From contig JBDIBB010000021.1 in the NCBI GenBank assembly GCA_039812685.1, forward strand, positions 1 to 42,029: DNA of 42,029 nt. The letters run 5' to 3'. Of the stretch, positions 1-9,900 are shown one piece after another. Source of the DNA: JBDIBB01 sp039812685 (lineage in GTDB: Bacteria; Acidobacteriota; Vicinamibacteria; Vicinamibacterales; JAFNAJ01). The notes under the pieces were generated by a model that ran no database searches, had not been told where the DNA came from, and saw only the letters and a list, made by a program, of their open reading frames with translations. Positions within the stretch are counted from its first letter, which is position 1. Each line of letters starts with the position of its first letter. A program made the position numbers and the translations under genes.

Positions 1-620
<620 letters not shown>

Positions 621-662
621 CGGTGGGAACCCTCGGCGCCGGCCCGGCCGCCGGCCCGCGAG

Positions 663-1265
663 CTACGCGCGCTTGCGGATGACGTCGTCAATGATACCGT
701 AGTCCCGGGCCTGGTCCGGGGACATGATGTAGTCGCGTTCGGTGTCCTGCCGGATCCGCTCGAGCGGCTGCCCCGTGTGCTGCGACAGGATTTCGTTGAG
801 CCGTTCACGGGTCCGCAGCAGTTCGCGCGCGTGGATGTCGATGTCGGTCGTCTGCCCGCCCAGGCCCTGCACCCACGGCTGGTGGATCAGGATCCGCGAG
901 TTCGGCAGCGAGAACCGCTTGCCCCTGGCCCCGGCCGCCAGCAGCACCGCCGCGATCGACGCCGCCTGACCCAGACAGTAGGTCTGCACGTCGGGCCTGA
1001 TGAACTGCATCGTGTCGTAAATCGCCATGCCCGCCGTCACCGACCCGCCCGGGCTGTTGATGTAGAGCAGGATGTCGCGATCGGGGTCCTCGGCTTCGAG
1101 AAACAGCATCTGCGCGACCGCCAGGTTCGCGACGTTGTCGTCGATCGGCGTGCCGATGAAGACGATGCTGTCCTTCAGCAGGCGCGAGTAGATGTCGTAG
1201 GCACGTTCCCCGCGGTTGGTCTGCTCGACCACCATGGGGATCAGCTGCATCCGCGGTTCGTTCAT
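663..1265 (-). CDS. clpP: ClpP, ATP-dependent Clp protease proteolytic subunit
   Basis: Serine peptidase (S14) that forms the tetradecameric degradation chamber for ClpX and other Clp ATPases. The 200-residue product has the normal family length. The catalytic triad is readable: Ser103 in GQAAS, His128 in ILIHQP and Asp178 in DTERD, with near-standard spacing. The conserved YINSPGGSVTAGMAIYD segment is also present. The start is taken at MNEPRMQLIPMVVEQT; Met6 and Met11 are alternatives, because family members usually begin close to LIPMVVEQ and no clear Shine-Dalgarno favours Met1. The reading frame stays open upstream into tig, but the extra residues there do not resemble ClpP. It lies between tig and clpX on the same strand. 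Confidence 0.97.
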   Translation of the reverse strand: MNEPRMQLIPMVVEQTNRGERAYDIYSRLLKDSIVFIGTPIDDNVANLAVAQMLFLEAEDPDRDILLYINSPGGSVTAGMAIYDTMQFIRPDVQTYCLGQAASIAAVLLAAGARGKRFSLPNSRILIHQPWVQGLGGQTTDIDIHARELLRTRERLNEILSQHTGQPLERIRQDTERDYIMSPDQARDYGIIDDVIRKRA

Positions 1266-1371
1266 CGGGACTGCCGGGTGACGGAGGACGGGAACAGGGG
1301 CCGACAGCCCGCCGTGTTCCGGCGGCTGCCGACGGTACGCTCGCGGGAACCTGTCGCGGGGGCCGCGGCCA

Positions 1372-2673
1372 TCAGACCTCCAGGATTGTAGCATGTGACA
1401 TCAGCCACTCCACCGTCCGGTCGCGACCGATGCCGGCGCGCAGCCGCGCCAGCCCGCCGTCCTCGGCCAGGCGTGCGCGGACCGCGCCCACGCTGCGGCC
1501 CGACAGCTCCGCGTATTTCCTCACCTCGGCCTCGACGGCGTCTTCCGGCGCCTCGATCGACTCGCGCCGCGCCACCTCGTCGAGCATGAGCGTGGCCTTC
1601 ACCGTGTCGAGCGCGCCCTCTCGCTGGCGCGCCCGGAAGTCCTCCCAGTCGACGCCGGCCTTCATCGGATCGACGCCCTGATCCACCAGCCGCCGCACGA
1701 AGTCCTCGAGCCGCCGATCCACTTCTCGGCCGATCAGCGTCTCGGGAACATCCACCGTGACGCGGGCGGCCAGTTGCCGCAGCAGGTCGTCGCGCACCTC
1801 GCGCTGCTGCGCGCGGCCGGCGTCGGCCTCCAGGTCGGCCCGCACGCGCGCCCGCAGCGCCTCCAGGCTGTCGAGCCCGACGTCCCTGGCGAACTCGTCG
1901 TCGAGCTCCGGCAGCACCTTCCGCCGCAGCGCCTTCACTTCGATGCGGTACTCGACCTCGGCCCCGCGCAGCCGCTCGAAGCGGTAGTCCTCGGGAAAGC
2001 GAATCGTGAAGGTGCGCTCCTCGCCGGGGCGCACGCCGGTGATCTGCTCGTCGAAGCCGGGCGGGTTGATCCCGGCGCCCACCTCGACCACGGTGTCCTG
2101 CTGCTGCTCGGACACGCCCAGTTCGGCCGCGGCCGCCTCGTCGGGCGAGGACAGCGTCCGCCGCGTCACGTCGAGCGTGAGCGCGTCGCCGGGCCCGCTG
2201 GCGCGGTCGTCGATCGGCTCGAACCGCGCGTTGCGCTCGCGCAGCCGCGCCAACAGGCTGTCGACGGCTTCCTCGGCCACGCTCACCGGCGGCTTCCGCA
2301 GCTGCAGCGACGCGTAGTCGAGGGCGGGCAGCGGCGGCACCGTCTCGAAGACCGCCGTGAAGCGCAGCGGCGCGCCCTCCTCGAGCGACACGTCCTTCAC
2401 GTCGGGCGTCTCCACCGGCGACAGATCGTGCTCGCGCATCGCCTCGTCCAGGCTCTTCGGGATGAGGTCGTGCATCACCTCGTGCAGGATGTCGTCCCTG
2501 AACTTCCGGCGCACCACCGAGATCGGCGCCTTGCCCTGGCGGAAGCCGGGCAGCCGCGCCTTGCGCGCCAGCGCGCGCGTCGCGCGGTCCATGGCCGCCT
2601 CCACCGCGTCGGGCGGAACCTCGAGGACAAGCTGCTTCTGCGTGCTGCTGAGATCGATGAGTTCTGTCTTCAT
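1372..2673 (-). CDS. tig: Trigger factor, ribosome-associated chaperone and peptidyl-prolyl isomerase
   Basis: Chaperone that docks at the ribosomal exit tunnel and shields nascent chains. The 433-residue product has the family's normal size. The N-terminal ribosome-binding domain carries the signature loop GFRQGKAP at residues 43-50. An FKBP-type isomerase domain follows at roughly residues 150-250, and then the helical C-terminal substrate cradle. It starts the tig-clpP-clpX cluster, a common grouping that couples folding with turnover. No strong Shine-Dalgarno precedes the ATG. The 82-base stretch between tRNA-Leu and this start contains two perfect hairpins, annotated separately, which could affect its expression. 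Confidence 0.97.
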   Translation of the reverse strand: MKTELIDLSSTQKQLVLEVPPDAVEAAMDRATRALARKARLPGFRQGKAPISVVRRKFRDDILHEVMHDLIPKSLDEAMREHDLSPVETPDVKDVSLEEGAPLRFTAVFETVPPLPALDYASLQLRKPPVSVAEEAVDSLLARLRERNARFEPIDDRASGPGDALTLDVTRRTLSSPDEAAAAELGVSEQQQDTVVEVGAGINPPGFDEQITGVRPGEERTFTIRFPEDYRFERLRGAEVEYRIEVKALRRKVLPELDDEFARDVGLDSLEALRARVRADLEADAGRAQQREVRDDLLRQLAARVTVDVPETLIGREVDRRLEDFVRRLVDQGVDPMKAGVDWEDFRARQREGALDTVKATLMLDEVARRESIEAPEDAVEAEVRKYAELSGRSVGAVRARLAEDGGLARLRAGIGRDRTVEWLMSHATILEV

Positions 2674-2687
2674 GGGACCAGACGAGG

Positions 2688-2728
2688 CGGCAGGGTCTGC
2701 CGGACCGGTTCGCGCAGGCCGCGCGAAC
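2688..2728 (-). promoter_or_regulatory. Two perfect hairpins in the tRNA-Leu / tig spacer
   Basis: On the minus strand between the tRNA 3' end and the tig start lie two inverted repeats. At 2708-2728, 8-bp arms (GTTCGCGC and GCGCGAAC) flank a 5-base loop. At 2688-2702, 6-bp arms (CGGCAG and CTGCCG) flank 3 bases. Neither is followed by a T-run, so a classical intrinsic terminator is not shown. They could act as a tRNA 3'-processing or termination structure, or as a leader element of tig. Function is inference; the pairing is seen directly. Confidence 0.5.
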
Positions 2729-2755
2729 GCCAGCGGCTCGCGAGCAAGGGCCGGT

Positions 2756-2842
2756 TGGTGCGAACGGGGGGAGTCGAACCCCCACAGCCTCGCGGCTACT
2801 GGATCCTAAGTCCAGCGCGTCTGCCAGTTCCGCCACGTTCGC
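2756..2842 (-). tRNA. tRNA-Leu (anticodon UAG)
   Basis: Complete class II tRNA on the minus strand. The 7-bp acceptor stem pairs GCGAACG with CGTTCGC. The anticodon stem CTGGA/TCCAG encloses the loop CTTAGGA, giving anticodon TAG, which reads CUA and related CUN leucine codons. A long variable arm (AGCC-GCGA-GGCT), typical of leucine tRNAs, and a TTC-containing T-loop between GGGGG and CCCCC follow. The CCA end is encoded at 2756-2758. It lies directly upstream of tig and may share its transcript. Confidence 0.97.
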
Positions 2843-2990
2843 GACGACGCGCCGCATCGGGACCGCACACGGACGCCCCGGCCCGGCTGTCCGCAGGGAT
2901 CGGAGGCTACCACACTGCCAGCCCGCAGGTCACGCGCGGCGGGCAATCCCATCGCCTGACCCCGCTGAACACCAACCAACCCGCGTGCGC

Positions 2991-2996
2991 GACAAT
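2991..2996 (+). promoter_or_regulatory. Candidate -10 element, leaderless start of the 3006 gene
   Basis: The hexamer GACAAT ends 9 bases before the ATG at 3006, and there is no Shine-Dalgarno. The same hexamer precedes the Hsp70-like gene at 18841 at nearly the same distance. No convincing -35 box is visible. Confidence 0.35.
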
Positions 2997-3005
2997 AGGC
3001 GCACC

Positions 3006-3632
3006 ATGGAGACCCGCCGCTACCGCGCCGGCGAGGCGATCGAGGATCGCTGCCTCGCCTGCAAGCTCGACCGCATCCACACGGTGATCGTGGCCGGCGC
3101 CGACGGGCAGCCGTTGCGCACGCAGTGCGACTACTGCGGCAGCCAGCATCACTATCGAGGCCTGGTGACCCCCGGATCGCGCGGTGGCTCGACGCCCGCC
3201 CGCGCCGCCGCGCCCGCCGATCGGCTGGCGCTGCCGCTGGTGGCCGACGCCGAGTGCGTCACCGCGTTGCAGGAGGAACCCGACATGCCGTTGTCTGCCG
3301 CCGATCTCGAACGCCTGCTGCGTCGCATCGTCCGCGAGGAGGCGGGGGTGACGCCGGCCGTGCCTGCCGACAAGTGGCGGGGCGGCACGCTGGTCCTGAA
3401 GCCCGGCAACGGCACGCAGGAGAAGACCTGGCCCATCGAGACCTTCTTCCACAAGGTGGTGATGATCCGCAACCGGCTGCGCACGCTCGAGCAGCAGGTG
3501 AACGCCGCGGATCTGCCCGACGACGTCAAGGTGAAGCTGCAGAGCTACGTCACCGGCTGCTACGGGTCGCTGACGAGCTTCAACGTCCTGTTCGCGGAGG
3601 AGGGCGACCAGTTCAAGGGAACCGGCGAGTAG
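3006..3632 (+). CDS. Unrecognised protein with N-terminal zinc-ribbon-like cysteines
   Basis: A 208-residue protein I cannot assign to a named family. The N-terminus has two CxxC pairs (CLAC near residue 17 and CDYC near residue 43) in a basic, zinc-ribbon-like context. A proline/alanine-rich linker follows. The compact C-terminal domain is rich in aromatic and charged residues, with stretches such as TWPIETFFHKVVMIRNRL and SYVTGCYGSLTSFNVLF, and looks like a conserved folded domain rather than spurious translation. No signal peptide or membrane segment is visible, so a cytoplasmic or nucleic-acid-associated protein is likely. The ATG at 3006 is preferred over an upstream GTG at 2985 because a -10-like GACAAT lies just before it. 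It lies upstream of clpX2, separated by 186 bp. Nothing further about function is supported. Confidence 0.8.
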   Translation: METRRYRAGEAIEDRCLACKLDRIHTVIVAGADGQPLRTQCDYCGSQHHYRGLVTPGSRGGSTPARAAAPADRLALPLVADAECVTALQEEPDMPLSAADLERLLRRIVREEAGVTPAVPADKWRGGTLVLKPGNGTQEKTWPIETFFHKVVMIRNRLRTLEQQVNAADLPDDVKVKLQSYVTGCYGSLTSFNVLFAEEGDQFKGTGE

Positions 3633-3818
3633 GAGATACGCGCACGGACGACAAATATCAACCTGGCATGGGAATTAGGTCACTGCCATTTCTGTGATCG
3701 ACTGATTCCGGAACAACCGGACGCGCAGAACCTCCAACGGCGTGGCACGCGTCCTGTAGGGACTGCCGGCAGCCCGGTTCGCCGATTGCGGCCGCGCTTG
3801 CCGGAGAGGCCCTGCGTC

Positions 3819-5069
3819 ATGCTCAGGAAGGACCGACTGGACCCGCTCGCGTGCTCGTTCTGCAAGAAGACCCAGCATGACGTCGAGAAGTTGATTGCGG
3901 GGCCCGATGTCTACATCTGCGATGCCTGCGTCGCAGCGTGCCAGGAACTGATTGCGGCCGAGCGCGACCGGCACGCGGTGGCGTTGCCGGGCCGGTCGGG
4001 TGCTCCCGCGCGGCGACCGCTGCCCACGCCGCGCGAAATCAAGGCGTTTCTCGACGAGTACGTCATCGGTCAGGACCACGCGAAGAAGCAGCTCGCCGTC
4101 GCGGTCTACAACCACTACAAGCGCCTGGATCTGCTCCAGCGGGGCACCGGCGACGTGGAACTCGGCAAGTCGAACGTCCTGCTGATCGGGCCCACGGGCA
4201 CCGGCAAGACCCTGCTGGCCCAGACGCTGGCGCGGATGCTCGACGTGCCATTCGCCATCGCCGATGCCACGACGCTCACGCAGGCCGGCTACGTGGGCGA
4301 CGACGTGGAGAGCGTGCTGCGCAAGCTCCTGCAGGCCGCCGGCGGCGACGTGCAGCGGTGCCAGCAGGGCATCGTCTACATCGACGAGATCGACAAGGCG
4401 GGGCGCAAGGACGAGAACCCGTCGATCAGCCGCGACGTCTCGGGCGAGGGCGTGCAGCAGGCGCTGCTGAAGATGCTCGAGGGCACGGTGGCCAACGTCC
4501 CGCCGCAGGGCGGACGCAAGCACCCGCACGGCGAGACCATCGCCATCGACACCGCCAACATCCTGTTCATCTGCGGCGGCGCGTTCGTCGGGCTGGAGAA
4601 GATCCTCGAACGCCGGGCCGGCCGGAAGGCGCTCGGCTTCCTGGCGGAGCTGAAGAGCGGGCGGCGTGCCCCGGCGCCGTTGTCGGCGGTGGAGCCCGAC
4701 GACCTCGTGAAGTTCGGCATGATCCCGGAGTTCGTGGGACGGCTTCCGGTGGTGGCCACCCTCGAGCCCCTCGATCGCGACGCCCTGGTTCGCGTGCTCA
4801 CCGAGCCGCGCAACGCGCTGGTGAGGCAGTACCAGAAGCTCATGGAGTACGAGCGCATCCAGCTCCGCTTCGAGCCCGATGCCGTCACGGCCATCGCCGA
4901 TGCGGCCGTGTCCCGCCGCGTGGGGGCGCGCGGCCTGCGCATGATCCTCGAGGAACTGATGCTCGACCTGATGTACGACCTGCCCGGCCGGAAGGGCGGC
5001 GGCGAACACGTGATCACGCGCGCGGCCGTCGACAGCCTCGATCGGCCCGAGGTCGAACGCGCCGTGTAG
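3819..5069 (+). CDS. Second ClpX paralogue, full length
   Basis: A 416-residue AAA+ unfoldase of the ClpX family. Visible elements are a zinc-binding domain (Cys12, Cys15, Cys34, Cys37), Walker A GPTGTGKT at 124-131, the GYVG pore loop, Walker B GIVYIDEIDK, the RKH pore motif within GGRKHPHGE, and the sensor-2 motif GARGLR. The ClpP-docking loop, usually IGF, reads LGF at 272-274, so docking to ClpP remains plausible. The start ATG has a GGAGAGG Shine-Dalgarno 8-14 bases upstream. Compared with the clpX at the left edge, the zinc-domain linker is longer and alanine/arginine-rich, and many surface residues differ, yet all ATPase motifs are intact. It has no clpP neighbour of its own. It could use the shared ClpP with different substrates, or work as a stand-alone unfoldase; that choice is inference. 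Confidence 0.93.
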   Translation: MLRKDRLDPLACSFCKKTQHDVEKLIAGPDVYICDACVAACQELIAAERDRHAVALPGRSGAPARRPLPTPREIKAFLDEYVIGQDHAKKQLAVAVYNHYKRLDLLQRGTGDVELGKSNVLLIGPTGTGKTLLAQTLARMLDVPFAIADATTLTQAGYVGDDVESVLRKLLQAAGGDVQRCQQGIVYIDEIDKAGRKDENPSISRDVSGEGVQQALLKMLEGTVANVPPQGGRKHPHGETIAIDTANILFICGGAFVGLEKILERRAGRKALGFLAELKSGRRAPAPLSAVEPDDLVKFGMIPEFVGRLPVVATLEPLDRDALVRVLTEPRNALVRQYQKLMEYERIQLRFEPDAVTAIADAAVSRRVGARGLRMILEELMLDLMYDLPGRKGGGEHVITRAAVDSLDRPEVERAV

Positions 5070-5214
5070 CCGGCTACGGCGAGGTCGGGGCGGACGGCGG
5101 TCGCCCGCCCGATTCCGGCCGTCCCGCCAGCCCTCCAGATCCATCGCGTCCGTGCCGATTAAGATAGTGTCAGGGCATCCCCACCCCGACACACGGCGGA
5201 GTTCATGGACTGCG

Positions 5215-6951
5215 ATGCAGCCGCTTGATCAGGATCTGCGCGATCTTCTCGAGGAGTTCCTCGCGTCTGGAGACGAGCGTTCCGGCGAGTTCCACGCCAC
5301 GCTGGCCGCGCTCGACGAGTCGCCCGGCGACCGCGGCCTGCTCGCCGAACTCCGCCGGCACTTCCACCGCCTGTCGGGCGCCGGCGCCATCTACGACATC
5401 GCCCCGCTGACCGCGCTGGGACGCCGCGGCGAGGACCTGGTCACGCTGGTCGCCGACGAGGCCCGCCCGTTGACGGCGGCCGAGTTCGCCTACTGCCGGC
5501 AGCTGGTCGGCCAGGTGCGGCGCGAGTTCGAGACGCAGCGGGCGAGGCTCGCCAGTTCGCCCACGCCGCCGCTGGCGCTGGTGGAGGCGATCGCCGCCGC
5601 GGCGCCGCACCGCGACCACTGGGGCCAGGCCGTCGACATCCTGATCGTGGACGGCGATCCGGCGGTCCAGCAGCGCCTGGTGCAACTGCTGGCGCACGAC
5701 GGCATGACCAGCGTGCGGCTCGCGTCCTCGTGCGTCGAGGCGGTCGCCGAGATCGACCGGGCAGTGCCACGCGGGGCGATCGTCGCGCGCGAACTGCCCG
5801 ACGGCCCGGGCAACGACGTCGTGCGCCACCTGCGCCGGCGCGAGTCGGCGGGCACGCGTGACGAGGACGTGGACCTGGCGCACCAGCCGGGCGTCCCCGT
5901 GCTCATCGTCTCGCTCGGCGGCTTCCTCGACAACACCGAGGCGATTCGCGCCGGCGCCGACGCGTGCTTCGACCGGCCCGACGACGCCGAGTGGGAGGTC
6001 ATCGTCCGCAAGCTGCACCGGCTGCTGGAGCGCGACGGCGAGCAGTCGCGCGTGCTGCTGGTGGAGGACGACACGCACCAGTCGCGCAGGATCCGGCACG
6101 TGCTCGAGAGCGCGGGCTACCTCACCAGCGTCTGCGAATCGCCACACAACTTCGACGAGGTGCTGGCCGAGTTCCGGCCCGATCTGATCCTGATGGACAT
6201 CGACCTGCCAGGGGTCAACGGCTTCGATCTCGCGAAGTACGTGCGCCAGGACGATCAGTACGTCACGCTGCCCATCGTGTTCCTGTCGAGCGAGTCCGAC
6301 GAGCGGGCGCGCATCGACGCCGTGCGCGCCGGCGGCGACGCGCACCTGACCAAGCCGGTGCGGCACGAGGTGCTCATCGCCAACGTGGCCGCCCGGCTCG
6401 AGCGGGCGCGCTTCCTCCGCACGCTGCTCAATCGCGACGGGCTCACGCGGCTGCTCACCCACACGTCGTTCATGGAGCAGGCCCAGGCCACCGTGGCGCG
6501 CAAGCGGCGCGAGCGCGGTGTGGCGTCGCTCGCCATGCTCGACATCGACCACTTCAAGTCGGTGAACGACTCCCACGGCCATCAGGCGGGCGACCGCGTG
6601 CTGATGTCGCTGGCCGGCCTGCTGCGGCGCTCGCTGCGGCGATCCGACGTGGTGGGCCGCTATGGCGGCGAGGAGTTCGGCCTGCTCTTCGACGGCATCG
6701 ACGAGCAGGAAGCGGCGGCGCTGCTCATGCGGCTGCTCCACGACTTCTCGTCGCGCGAGCACCGCGCGCCGGACGGATCGGCCTTCCGGGTCACCTTCAG
6801 CGCCGGCGTCGCCACCTTCGACCCGGTGGGGATGGACCTGCACCGCTGGATCGAGGCGGCCGACTCGTCGCTGTACGCGGCCAAGCGCGGCGGCCGCAAC
6901 CGCGTCGTCACGAACCGGGAACGGCTCGAGCGGCTGCGGATCGGCGCCTGA
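5215..6951 (+). CDS. Hpt-REC-REC-GGDEF response regulator, diguanylate cyclase
   Basis: Predicted cytoplasmic enzyme that makes cyclic di-GMP from two GTP under phosphorelay control. Domains in order over 578 residues: an Hpt-like helical domain with candidate phosphoacceptor His51 (HRLSGAG); a first receiver that is degenerate, with the phosphoacceptor Asp replaced in the sequence IVARELPDG and the conserved Lys replaced by Arg; a second receiver that looks functional, with Asp328 in LILMDIDLPG and TKP; and a GGDEF domain with intact GGEEF at 484-488. A RxxD inhibitory site (Arg475-Asp478) lies five residues before GGEEF, so product inhibition is expected. The ATG at 5215 is chosen because the protein-like sequence starts there; a GTG at 5152 would add 21 unlikely residues. 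The hybrid kinase begins 14 bp downstream and is probably co-transcribed. Confidence 0.9.
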   Translation: MQPLDQDLRDLLEEFLASGDERSGEFHATLAALDESPGDRGLLAELRRHFHRLSGAGAIYDIAPLTALGRRGEDLVTLVADEARPLTAAEFAYCRQLVGQVRREFETQRARLASSPTPPLALVEAIAAAAPHRDHWGQAVDILIVDGDPAVQQRLVQLLAHDGMTSVRLASSCVEAVAEIDRAVPRGAIVARELPDGPGNDVVRHLRRRESAGTRDEDVDLAHQPGVPVLIVSLGGFLDNTEAIRAGADACFDRPDDAEWEVIVRKLHRLLERDGEQSRVLLVEDDTHQSRRIRHVLESAGYLTSVCESPHNFDEVLAEFRPDLILMDIDLPGVNGFDLAKYVRQDDQYVTLPIVFLSSESDERARIDAVRAGGDAHLTKPVRHEVLIANVAARLERARFLRTLLNRDGLTRLLTHTSFMEQAQATVARKRRERGVASLAMLDIDHFKSVNDSHGHQAGDRVLMSLAGLLRRSLRRSDVVGRYGGEEFGLLFDGIDEQEAAALLMRLLHDFSSREHRAPDGSAFRVTFSAGVATFDPVGMDLHRWIEAADSSLYAAKRGGRNRVVTNRERLERLRIGA

Positions 6952-6965
6952 CGCGCCGGCGGATC

Positions 6966-9900
6966 ATGGGACTGCCCACGCTCACCGACGTGCCGTGGCG
7001 CCACGCTCTGGGCGCCGGCTCCGTCGTGCTCGCGGCGACGGCGGGCGGACTGGCGGTGGCCGACGGCCCCGGATCGCTGGTCGCGGCCGCGCTGGCCGGA
7101 GTGCTGGTCACCGCGGCCCGGGCCGCACGGGCCCGGGCGGACGTCGAACCGCACGCCCTCGAGCAGGCACGGCCCGAACCGCCGCAGGAACGGCTGGATC
7201 CCGCGGACCTGCACCGCAGCAACGAACTGCTGCTGACCCTCAGCCGCGACCTCGCGCAGCACATCGCCGCCACCGACGACGGCGAGGTCTTCGACAGCCT
7301 GGTCGACGACCTCGCCACGCTCACCGAGAGTCACTACGGGTTCATCGCCGAGGTGATGCGCTCGTCGAGCGGGACCCGCTACGTCGAGTACCGTGCCACC
7401 CGCAACGTGTCGTGGCTGCCGTCGCCGGACGCCGGACGGCCGCAGCCGACCTATGCCGATCTCGACCCGCTGGTCGAGCGCGTGCTCGCGTCCGAAACGA
7501 CGCTGCTGGTGAAGGGCGGGGCCGGCGGCGGAGCCAGTGTCGCCCACCACGGGTTCCTCGGCCTGCCGCTGATGGCAGGACCCGACCTGCTGGGCGTCGT
7601 CGGCCTCGGAGGCCGGTCGGACGACTACACACAGGCGCTGGTCGATTACCTGCAACCCGCCATCGCCTCCTGCGCGACGCTGCTAGTGGCGGCACGGGAG
7701 CGGGCCGCGCGCGAGGCGACGGCCGCACGGCTGCGCGAGAGCGAGCAGGGGTATCGCGACCTGGTCGAGCACGCGAGCGACCTGATCCACAGCGTCTGCC
7801 CCGATGGCTCGTTCGCCTACGTCAATCGCGCCTGGCTCGACACGCTCGGGTATCCGCCAGAGGACATGCCGCGGCTGACGATCTGGCAGGTGGCCGATCC
7901 CTCGTCGCACGAGGCCTACCGCGCGTTGCTCTCGGCGCCCGACGAGGACGTGGCGCAACCGGTGCGCGAGGTGATGTTCCGCACGCGCGACGGACGCCTC
8001 ATCCATTGCGAAGGCTCGGAGACGTGCCGCGTCGTCGACGGCGTGCCCGAGGCGACGCGAGGCATGTTCCGCGACGTGTCGGCGGCGCGACGTGCCGCCG
8101 AGGCGCTGCGTCTGGCCAAGGAGCAGGCCGAGGCCGCGGCCCAGGCCAAGAGCGACTTCCTCGCCAACATGAGCCACGAGATCCGCACGCCGATGAATGC
8201 GGTGATCGGCATGACCGGACTCCTGCTCGACACGCCGCTCGACGAGGAACAGCGCGATTTCGTCGAGACGATCCGCGCCGCCGGAGACGGCCTGCTCGAG
8301 GTGATCAACGACATCCTCGACTTCTCGAAGATCGACTCGAACCGCCTGGAACTGGAACAGCAGCCTTTCGACTTCGTCGAGTGCCTCGAGCGCGCCGTGG
8401 ACCTGGTCGCGCCGGCCGCCGCCGCCAAGGACCTCGATCTCGTGCTGGCCTTCGAGGACGGCGTCCCGGCGCACCTCGTGGGCGACTTCACGCGCGTTCG
8501 CCAGGTGGTGGTGAACCTGCTCGGCAACGCCGTGAAGTTCACGGCGCGCGGCGAGATCGAGGTGCGCGTGCGCGCCGGCCGGCATGACGGCGTCTGGCAG
8601 GTCACGGTGTCGGTGCGCGACACGGGGATCGGCATCCCGGCCGCGCGCATCCATCGCCTGTTCAAGGCCTTCACCCAGGTCGACACCTCGACCACACGCC
8701 AGTACGGCGGCACCGGCCTCGGCCTCGCGATCAGCAAGCGCCTGGCCGGAATCATGGGCGGCGACGTCCGGGTCGAGAGCCGCGAGGGCGAGGGCAGCAC
8801 GTTCCACTTCACGTTCGTCGCGCCCGGGGCCGAACTCGCCGGAGAGCCCCTGCGCGAGGCTCCCGGGTTCGAGCATCGCCAGGTGCTGATCGTCGATGCC
8901 AACGCCACGCAGCGTGCCGCCCTGGCGGCGCGGCTCGCCGCGTGGGGCATCCAGGCGCGCGCCGAGGGCGATCTCGACGCGGCGCGGGCACGGCTTGCCG
9001 AAGCCCCGGCCGAGGTCGTCCTGCTCGATCAGCGGCTGCTGGCCGGCCTTCCCGCCTCCACGATCGAGAACCTGCTGGCGCGGCATGACGGCCCGCCCGC
9101 CTCGCTCGTGCTGCTCACGCGACTGGGGGTGCAGGCCCTGTTCGAGGCCGGCGCGCTGGTGCGCGCCACCGTCGGCAAACCGGTGAAGATCGAGGCGCTG
9201 CGCGAGGCGCTGCGCACGGTCCTGGGCCAGCCCAGGCACTCGAGGTCCGCCCCGGGAACCTCCGCGCCACGGATCCCGATGGCGACGAGGCTGCCCCTGC
9301 GCATCCTGCTGGCCGAGGACAACGTGGTGAACCAGAAGGTGGCCGTGAAGATGCTGGGCCGCCTCGGGTACCGCGGCGAGGTGGTGAGCGACGGCCTGGA
9401 GGCGCTGGAGGCCGTGGGGCGCCAGCGCTACGACGTGCTGCTGCTCGACGTGCAGATGCCGGTGATGGACGGGTTCGAGGCGGCCCGGCGCATCACCGCC
9501 ACGTGGCCGGCCGCGACGCGGCCGCGCATCATCGGGATGACGGCGCTCGCCATGCAGGGCGACCGCGACCGCTGCCTGGAGGCAGGAATGGACGACTACA
9601 TCAGCAAGCCCGTGCGATCCGAGGAACTGGAAGCCGCGCTCGGACGCGCCGCACCCGCACCCGCCAGCGGACCGGCCGGCGATCTGCCGGCCCCGGACGG
9701 CCCCGCCGTCGACGCCCTCGTGATCGACAGCCTGCGCGACCTCCAGGATCCTGACGAGCCCGACTTCGTGACGGAACTCGTTGACGCGCTGCTGGCCGAC
9801 GTGCCGCAGAAGCTCGTGGCCATCGAGTCGGCACTCGACGCCGGCGACGCCCGCGACGTCAACCGGACGGCCCACAGCCTCAAGTCGAGCTGTGGCAGCC

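Noticed and set aside
3664..3682. Sigma-54-like promoter upstream of clpX2 (TGGCATG, then TTAGG)
   Set aside because: The -12 element lacks the required GC dinucleotide, and no activator-binding site or sigma-54 activator gene is seen.
5964..6965. Upstream in-frame extension of the hybrid kinase that would give a 1366-residue protein
   Set aside because: The extension overlaps the cyclase gene in another frame and is Arg/Ala-rich nonsense. The protein-like sequence starts at the ATG at 6966.
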